The notes under the pieces: generated by a model | Seen by the model: the letters and a program-made list of their open reading frames with translations, nothing else | What the model was told of the DNA's origin: nothing | The model's database searches: none | Translations under genes and position numbers: made by a program | Part shown: piece by piece, positions 57,222-64,000 of the stretch | Numbering within the stretch: position 1 is the stretch's first letter | Layout of the letters: each line of letters opens with the position of its first letter | From: Myoxocephalus aenaeus | Lineage: Eukaryota; Chordata; Actinopteri; Perciformes; Cottidae | DNA length: 64,000 nt | Direction: 5' to 3' | Assembly: GCA_038501785.1 (NCBI GenBank) | Contig: JBAMJR010000087.1 | Location: 1,155,001-1,219,000, forward strand

Positions 57222-58826
57222 ATGGGGAGCATCCCAGGTGTTTCCCTTCTGCTTCTGGTGGCGACTGTGTCCCTCCTGACGAGCTCCAGTGTGCATGGCG
57301 GAAAGATTCTGGTGTTCCCAGTGGACGGAAGCCACTGGGTCAACATGAACCTGCTAATCCAGAGCCTCCACTCCAGGGGTCACGAGGTCACAGTGGTCCG
57401 AACGTCCACCAGCTGGTACGTCAAAGAAAGCGCTCCGCACTACCGCTCCATCACCGTCTTCTTGCCGTCGGCCATCAGCATCGAGGAGGAGGACTTCTTC
57501 GTGACCTTCCTGGTCAAGATGCTGGCGATCCGCAAAGAGGGGGCGTCTCTCAGCGGCTACGTGAACTTCTACTGGGAGATGGTTGGCACGCTGTCGAACA
57601 TTCACCGACAGGCCAGCCAGTTGGGCGTGGAAATATTTGAGAACAAGACTCTGATGCAGAGTATTCGCGATACTCAGTTTGACATGGTTCTCCTGGACCC
57701 GGGGTTGCCGGTCGGAGTTCTGGTCGCTCACGAACTTAAGCTGCCGACTGTTTTTAATGTGAGATGGATCACTAGTGGGGAGGGGCATTTTGTGGTGGCT
57801 CCATCTCCAACATCCTATGTTCCAATGTCCGAATGCGCCGTATCAGATAAGATGACCTTTAGACAGCGGTTCAAGAATACATTCCAGTATTTTCTCAACG
57901 CGTGCGTTGAGAGGTTTGTAGTATGCCCTCATTATGATAGACTGGTAGATAGGTACTTTGGTCCAGATGTGAAGTTCTATCACCTTCTCCAAGGAGCAGA
58001 CATCTGGCTCATGAGGGTGGACTTTGTCTTTGAGTTCCCCAGACCCACCATGCCAAACATCGCCTACATTGGTGGTTTCCAGACAAAGCCTTCTAAGCCT
58101 TTATCCTCGGAGCTGGAGGAGTTTATCCAAAGTTCAGGAGAGCACGGCTTCATCCTGATGTCTCTTGGCACACTGGTGAACGGCCTACCTGAAGAAATCA
58201 CCTCTGAAATCGCTGCAGCTTTTGCCCAAATTCCTCAAAAAGTCATATGGAAGCATTCCTTGAAGCCGCCCAAAAATTTGGGCAACAATACCCTTCTGGT
58301 AAAGTGGATGCCCCAGAACGACCTCTTGGGTCACCCAAAGATAAAAGCCTTTGTGGCTCACGGTGGCACCAACGGGATCTACGAATCCATGTACCACGGG
58401 GTGCCGATAGTAGGCATACCCCTTCTGTTTGACCAGTTTGAGAACATTTTGAGAATGGAGGAGCGAGGCGCCGCCAAGGCGGTGGATGTGACCCAACTCA
58501 CTCGTCAGAACTTTCTGGAAGCGATACAAGAAGTTCTTCACAACCCCTCCTACGGAACTAACATGAAGCGCCTCTCCGCTCTCCATCGGGATACTCCAAT
58601 GCATCCTCTGGAGACGGCCCTTTACTGGATTGAGTTTGTCATGAGGCACAAAGGAGCCTCACATTTACGCACCGAGTCCTACAAGATGCCCTGGTACGCC
58701 TTCCATTCTGTGGACGTTATGTGCTTTTTGATGGCAATCTTGTTGACGCTGACGGTCGTTGTTGCGGCATCGATACGATTCCTTTGCCTTCGACTGTTCA
58801 GGAGGAGAAAAACAAAAAAGGAGTAG
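57222..58826 (+). CDS. ugt5: UDP-glucuronosyltransferase, UGT5-like, copy B
   Basis: One coding exon of 534 codons, a near-identical tandem copy of the gene at 50539-52143 in the same orientation. It has the same signal peptide, catalytic His38 (DGSHW) and C-terminal membrane helix. The donor signature contains the usual AHGGTNG at 379-385. The tail ends KTKKE, with lysines at -3 and -5 as expected for ER retention. About 22 residues differ from copy A, concentrated at 66-160, 200-230 and the C-terminus, where acceptor specificity could change. Its intron 1 (56709-57213) lacks the LINE seen in copy A and so represents the older structure. Its 3' flank, 58881-60210, aligns to copy A's 53670-55250 with the two transposons removed. 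Confidence 0.93.
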   Translation: MGSIPGVSLLLLVATVSLLTSSSVHGGKILVFPVDGSHWVNMNLLIQSLHSRGHEVTVVRTSTSWYVKESAPHYRSITVFLPSAISIEEEDFFVTFLVKMLAIRKEGASLSGYVNFYWEMVGTLSNIHRQASQLGVEIFENKTLMQSIRDTQFDMVLLDPGLPVGVLVAHELKLPTVFNVRWITSGEGHFVVAPSPTSYVPMSECAVSDKMTFRQRFKNTFQYFLNACVERFVVCPHYDRLVDRYFGPDVKFYHLLQGADIWLMRVDFVFEFPRPTMPNIAYIGGFQTKPSKPLSSELEEFIQSSGEHGFILMSLGTLVNGLPEEITSEIAAAFAQIPQKVIWKHSLKPPKNLGNNTLLVKWMPQNDLLGHPKIKAFVAHGGTNGIYESMYHGVPIVGIPLLFDQFENILRMEERGAAKAVDVTQLTRQNFLEAIQEVLHNPSYGTNMKRLSALHRDTPMHPLETALYWIEFVMRHKGASHLRTESYKMPWYAFHSVDVMCFLMAILLTLTVVVAASIRFLCLRLFRRRKTKKE

Positions 58827-60211
58827 TCTCTAGTTTCTGACTCCTCACGTTATCCGTTTACATTAAAATGAAGAAGTCGTGTTAAACAACAGGGCTGGTG
58901 ATGCTCTGTACTCCATATTACACAGCCATATTAGTAACGCTGCTCTAGTTGATGGCATTATCGGTCGGTAGGTTTGATGGTCGAGACTAAAAGCACTTAA
59001 CAACTATTGAATGGGTTGCCATACAATACCGTCAAGACAATCATGTTCCCAAGAGTATGTATCCTCATGTGTTTGGTAACAGATTTTTGGTTTGGAGTTA
59101 ATTGTCTCAACAACGTTTTGATGGATTGGCGTTGAATATGCTACAGATGGTGGCAGATTTAAAGCAAAACAAAACCCCAATGAATGCATCAAAACTACTA
59201 CACAGCGTGGCTTACAATTGCTACAAAATTGAAACATTGCTAAACTCAGTAGAAGTACTTATGTTCAGGCCACAAATATACTTAGTCTCCTGGGTGAGAG
59301 ACTCGTTTTTCACCCATCCTCCTTCATCCTGACCATAAATTAACTAAATTTCCCTCGAAACGTAATTAAAAATGCAGTTTTGTTGTGTGGAAACTTAGTT
59401 TTTAGACGACTGGGTCAGAGTGTTAACTTTCTTGTGAACTATCTCAACATCTAAAAAGATTCATTGTTACCAATCAATCATGATGACTTTTGGCTATCCA
59501 CTGACTTTTACTCTAGCGCCACCATGAGGTTGACACTCGTGCTTTTGGATGAATTGCCATGATGTTTGGTTCAGACCGTTTCCCTCAGAATGCAAAACCA
59601 ATACAAATTCCCATCAGCCTCAGCTGCATGCTGACATCATCATTAACTGTGAGTCATGTTAAGGGTTTATGATTGTACCCCAAAAAAAATTGAGCTCAGA
59701 ACAATTGAGATCAGAACAATCAAAACATTTGCAATTTGTTTTCACTATTTCAATCATCAAATGTAGAAAATTAGGTGGATTTCTGTGTGTGGATCAACTG
59801 TGTTGTAAACTGCATTTACTTCCAAAAGCTAAACGAGCATTTAAAGTGTTTGATTTTTCTAACTCATGGTAATCAAAATCAACAACATGTCTAAAAATCA
59901 CACTTAACTGCTTTATTCAGTTTGTTTACTTTTATACGGATCAACATTTCAAAATGACTTCACGTTGTGTATTTTCTTGCTATTGAACAGAGAACATGCG
60001 TCTGTCGTTCTGAAGAAACATATACTTGAAAATAAAAAAGTAAGAAAAGACTTGACAGATACTGTTTTTATTTCCTGGACTCTGAAGTATTGTTTTATTT
60101 TGAAGGGAACATGTACACTGTCACCACTCAGCATGTACGTATGTACATAATATCCTCATTATAACATATATTTACAACATGAAAATAGGAATACAGCTGT
60201 TCTTGCAGGAT

Positions 60212-60918
60212 TTAAACGTTCTGTTCACAGATCCATCGGTAAGCGGTCTCACAGGAACCGTCCATCCAGGACTTCAGGGCTTCCTCGCTGGCGTCCACGT
60301 GTCCACAGTCTTCTCCTCGAAGGTCGTGCAGCCTCCAGTTGTCAGGCTCCGCCCCCAGGCCGGGTCTGCTCAGCCAGTACCTGCAGGAAAAAGAACCTTT
60401 ATCATATATATAATATTATATATTAATATATATAAACCTCTTGAGGTGAATCACGTCGTCTTCAAGGAGGTTCCAAACAAACTCTCACAAAATTAATTAG
60501 TACAAGAACACAATGTTATTTAATACAACAGTGAAAAAACAAACATAGTAATCAAACAAACAACAAACCAAATAAAAAAAAGAATACACCGTAGACACAA
60601 TCTATTGAATGATGATCAATCTCTACACAGAACTCTAAAATTAAAGTTAAAAACTATTTTATTTTATGAGTTACTTATAAGTATGAAATATACTAATGAT
60701 AATTCAAACGTTCAAGTGTTTTATTTGGTTAAAGAACATTTTCTGAGTTCTTAAAGTTTTCAGGTTCAGAGTTTTTACATTATTATTTTTTTGCAATTTA
60801 TTTAATGCATCACAAACTATAATAACATGTTCACTTTTATAGTGGAAAATGGTCAAATTGTTGTTTTTTCAATGAATTTTCAAAATCATTAATTTGCAGA
60901 AATATAAATAATATAATA

Positions 60919-60973
<55 letters not shown>

Positions 60974-61139
60974 ATGTTCCCAGTGTTCCCAGTGTCCCCT
61001 GTGCTTTAACCTACTGGACATCTGAAGTGACCGCGCTGCCGTCCACCCATCTCCACGCTCCCTCTTCCTCCGCGTCCGTCAGACCGATCCGCAGCCGGCT
61101 GCTCGACTGCATAGCCCGACTGCTCTCCAGGACGAAGCT
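60212..61139 (-). pseudogene. C-type lectin (CD209/CLEC4-like) 3' exons, apparently separated from their 5' exons
   Basis: Two exons, 61015-61139 and 60212-60380 (TAA at 60212-60214), share a split CA/G codon and GT-AG ends. They encode the C-terminal two thirds of a C-type lectin domain: LRIGLTDAEEEGAWRWVDG, then YWLSRPG, the sugar-binding EPDNW, GEDCGH and TAYRWICEQ. EPD suggests a mannose-type binding site, as in CD209 or hepatic lectin relatives. An AG acceptor stands before the first exon (CTTTTCTCAG), but the DNA beyond it is a UGT promoter block and then unrelated sequence to 62910, with no membrane or stalk exon. Either the 5' exons are far to the right or this is a duplicated fragment. 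I favour a fragment; both exons themselves are intact. Confidence 0.7.
60925..60970. repeat. (TA)n microsatellite
   Basis: About 46 bp of TA in the intron between the two lectin exons. Confidence 0.93.
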
Positions 61140-61143
61140 CTGA

Positions 61144-61790
61144 GAAAAGACATGCATGCATACCGAAGTCCATTTGTTGGACCACCCTCCCCCAACAACC
61201 TCCCCTCCTTATGTTATAGAACAACCAGCATTTGGACTTTGGAGTCTCTTCCATGCAGACGCTGGGCTCCGCTGGTCCAGAGCAGGCTCCGAGTACATTT
61301 CTGCACCGCTTCTGAGATTTAAAGGTAGGTTTTAAACACTTCTGCTCTTTCCCCGCAATGCATTTGCAACTCACTTAAATGCCTTCACTCTGAGACTCGG
61401 TTTTGCTGACACTGACTTGGACTCAAACTGTGCTGCTGATCTGCAGGAAGGAGTGCACAGGTGTTTCCTCTTTTAACTTTCACGACAACAGACGTGCAGA
61501 AAAGGAAACTCCACACTTGTTTCTGTTGCATGCTATGAATGGAGACTCCACTCAGTGGTTTTAGTGTATTAGCTGTATGTAGATGATGAGATTATAGAGC
61601 GCAACAGCAGGCATCAGTTAGCACCGGCATTCCTCTGGACTTTGGTATAATAAATCAACATTCCGGGTTTTCCTGTTCAGTGCCGGCACCATGGGCGTCC
61701 ATGGAGTCCTTTCCTTCATGGTTTCAAGTGTAAATCTCAACAAGTTTGGTATTTAGGACATTTATTTTTCTGGTGTGTTTAGTGTTCTGC
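61144..61790 (+). pseudogene. Third UGT promoter and exon 1 without a coding exon
   Basis: 61144-61324 repeats the promoter/exon 1 block, donor GT at 61325. 61325-61760 repeats intron 1 up to AACAAGTTTGGTATTT. Homology then fades, and the signal peptide and enzyme exon are absent. It is a truncated duplicate. No gene is recognised from 61790 to 62910. Confidence 0.8.
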
Positions 61791-62910
61791 CGGCCCGCGG
61801 GCGTCCTTTACTGTACATTCTATTGTACACTGTACATCTATTTATAGTTCGGTACGAGCGCCATCTGTTTTTGAAACCTACGATTCTTGTGATTCCAACT
61901 ATGCACTCCGTTTCAAGATCAGACCACCACAGCAGCTACAGTCAACACTTTTGTCAGACAACAACAAACAAACAAATGATGGCAAAAGCCAGGCAACTCA
62001 CCGATGACGCCTCATATTGATCCATAAATCGATAACATTCCAACAACAACGGCGTTGTTACGTCTTAAAGGTCCAAGAACAAAAAATCCCATAAAAGATT
62101 TAGTCCAAAACACGTGATTACATCCATAAATATCCATAAACTGGTGTTGCATCATTTCATATCAGCTGGAAGATATGAAACAATATTTCTGCATTTTCAC
62201 TCGCAAAGCAAGTTTGCATGAGAGCACAGATGAAAACTGGGCACCAAAATGTCCACCGAAATCTAACCTTTCTACTGAATCCTCACTTGAACCAATAGGA
62301 GCTTCATGTCCTGACTGACAGGCTACATTACCCAACTAGAGTCTTCGTTGAACAACAGGGTCAGCCTCTCTTTCCTTACGGGGATCAAGCCTGTCACGTC
62401 ATACAGCTCGGATGACAGGCGTTTCGTACAGCCAATGAAATTGCCTAAAAAACGGGTCTAAACAAGAGGGGGTGGAGATAATCCCAACAGGCTTCAGCTT
62501 GATGAGAACAGACTGCTGCTGACAGATCCTCAATTTTGCATTGAATTAGCACGAAAATGCATTTATACTTCATTTTCTCTGTCAGCAATACTGGTAGTAA
62601 ATATGAATAGTACCTCTATATGTTTGCAAGACTATAAGCCTTTTTAATGGGTATATAGTATATATATCATGAATATTTTCAGTCTAAAAATGGAAAAACG
62701 CCTAGACATTTCATTAGAGAAACATGTGTAAAATACTTATTTTCTGTGATATTGTTATCTGCTTTTTACTTAGACTAGATAAGGCTTCAGGCTATTGTCC
62801 CATTGTGTTTTCTAGTTCATAAGTCCCATTTATAGTCATCTACAGGCATCTATTTGCAAAGAAATGTTCAGGCGGAAATAAAAACATATACTTTAGTGTG
62901 TTCAAACTTA

Positions 62911-64000
62911 CACCGCGTTCCACATTATTAGGCAAATTGTATTTAAGGGTCATAAACATTCATTTTTTGGTTTTTCAATGAAACTCATGGATGGTATTGT
63001 GTCTCAGGGCTATTTGGATGATTGAAATCATCCAAATAGTAATAATAATAATTAGTTTGCCAGGTGAGCCCAATCAAAGGAAAACTACTTAAGAAGGATG
63101 TTCCACATTATTAAGCAAGCTACATGTTTCAGGCAAAATGGGGAAGAAAAAGGATCTCTCTGCTGCTGAAAAGCGGCAAATAGTGCAATACCTTGGTCAA
63201 GGTATCACAACATTGGATATTTCCAAAAGAATTGCGCGTGATCATCGGACGGTGAAGAAATTTGTCACCGATTCACAGCACAAGCGGGTTCGTTCAGACA
63301 AAGGCAAAATAAGGAAGATTTCTGCCAAACAAATGCGTAGGGTTAAGAGAGCAGCCACTAAAATGCCATTGAATAGCAGCAAACAGGTGTTTGAAGCCGC
63401 TGGTGCCTCTGGAGTCTCGCGAACTTCAAGATGTAGGATGCTCAAGAGGTTTGCAAGTGTCCTTAAACCTGTTATTCGGCCACCCCTAAACCAAGCTCAC
63501 AAGCAAAAAAGGTTGCAGTGGGCTCAGGACTACATGAAGACTAACTTTCAAACTGTTTTGTTTACGGATGAGTGCCGTGCAACCCTTGATGGTCCTGATG
63601 GATGGAGTAGTGGATGGTTGGTGAATGGCCACCATGTCCAACAAGGCTGAGACGTCAACAAGGAGGTGGCGGAGTCATGTTTTGGGCCGGAATCATGGGG
63701 AGAGAGCTGGTAGGCCCCTTCAGGGTCCCCGACGGTGTGAAAATGACCTCGGCAAAGTATGTAGAGTTTCTGACTGACCACTTTCTTCTGTGGTACAAAA
63801 AGAAGAACCGTGCCTTCCGTAGCAAAATCATATTCATGCATGACAATGCACCATGTCATGCTGCAAAGAATACCTCTGGGGCATTGGCTGCTATGGGCAT
63901 AAAAGGAGAGAAACTCATGGTGTGGCCCCATCTTCCCATGACCTTAACCCTATTGAGAACCTTTGGAGCATCATCAAGCAAAAGATCTATGTGGGTGGAA
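62911..64000 (+). mobile_element. Tc1-like transposon, right end outside the window
   Basis: Starts CACCGCGTTCCACATTATTA after a TA, a known form of fish Tc1 end distinct from the 27.7-kb element, and runs to the window edge. Confidence 0.85.
63138..64000 (+). pseudogene. Tc1-like transposase with two frameshifts, 3' truncated by the window
   Basis: From 63138 (MGKKKDLSAAEKRQIVQYL) the helix-turn-helix region and first catalytic Asp (LFTDECR) read through to a stop at 63648-63650. The family sequence resumes in another frame (GGGGVMFWAG, then the second Asp in FMHDNAPCH). A further frame change occurs near 63932, before NPIENLW with the catalytic Glu. It is inactive. The element is not closely related to the 27873-29154 transposase. 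Confidence 0.9.

Overview
This window is nuclear DNA from a ray-finned (probably percomorph teleost) fish. Evidence: intron-split genes with GT-AG junctions, vertebrate gene families in their fish versions (urokinase-like plaub with an abnormal EGF module, single-coding-exon UGT5-type glucuronosyltransferases, actinoporin-like genes), Tc1, hAT and piggyBac-like DNA transposons, a tRNA-derived SINE, and many microsatellites and minisatellites. No bacterial, viral or CRISPR signal was seen. All exon coordinates were derived by hand from splice junctions and reading frame.

Layout. 1-12.6 kb: first nine coding exons of hid1 on the minus strand (385 codons; the rest lies left of the window), with introns full of MITEs, a 72-bp minisatellite, a minisatellite that copies a splice donor, and a 21-bp satellite with 378-bp higher-order structure. 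12.7-15.8 kb: repeats. 15.8-21.4 kb: complete six-exon minus-strand gene for a secreted protein with two C-type lectin domains. 21.4-31.0 kb: transposon graveyard with nested elements (hAT, Tc1 carrying a SINE, a 1.2-kb TIR element) and a decayed run of chitin-binding type 2 modules. 31.0-35.2 kb: plaub, eleven coding exons, plus strand. 35.2-40.9 kb: repeats. 41.3-44.5 kb: tandem pair of actinoporin-like genes. 45.8-48.0 kb: endod1-like secreted nuclease, minus strand. 48.6-61.8 kb: tandem duplication of a ugt5-like gene (two intact copies and one promoter-only remnant), with C-type lectin exons on the opposite strand beside the promoters. 62.9 kb to the end: a decayed Tc1 element.

The genes do not form one pathway. 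hid1 acts in Golgi and dense-core granule biogenesis. The lectins, plaub and endod1 encode secreted or surface proteins; plaub activates plasminogen in pericellular and blood proteolysis. The actinoporin-like pair belongs to a pore-forming family. The UGT pair serves ER detoxification. The recent tandem duplications allow some transposon insertions to be polarised, because the sister copy keeps the empty site. The strongest observations are the splice-donor minisatellite at a hid1 exon, the paired cysteine loss plus polyserine exon in plaub, the UGT/lectin composite duplication with three resolved insertion sites, the decayed chitin-binding array, and the 21-bp satellite spread through introns and intergenic DNA.
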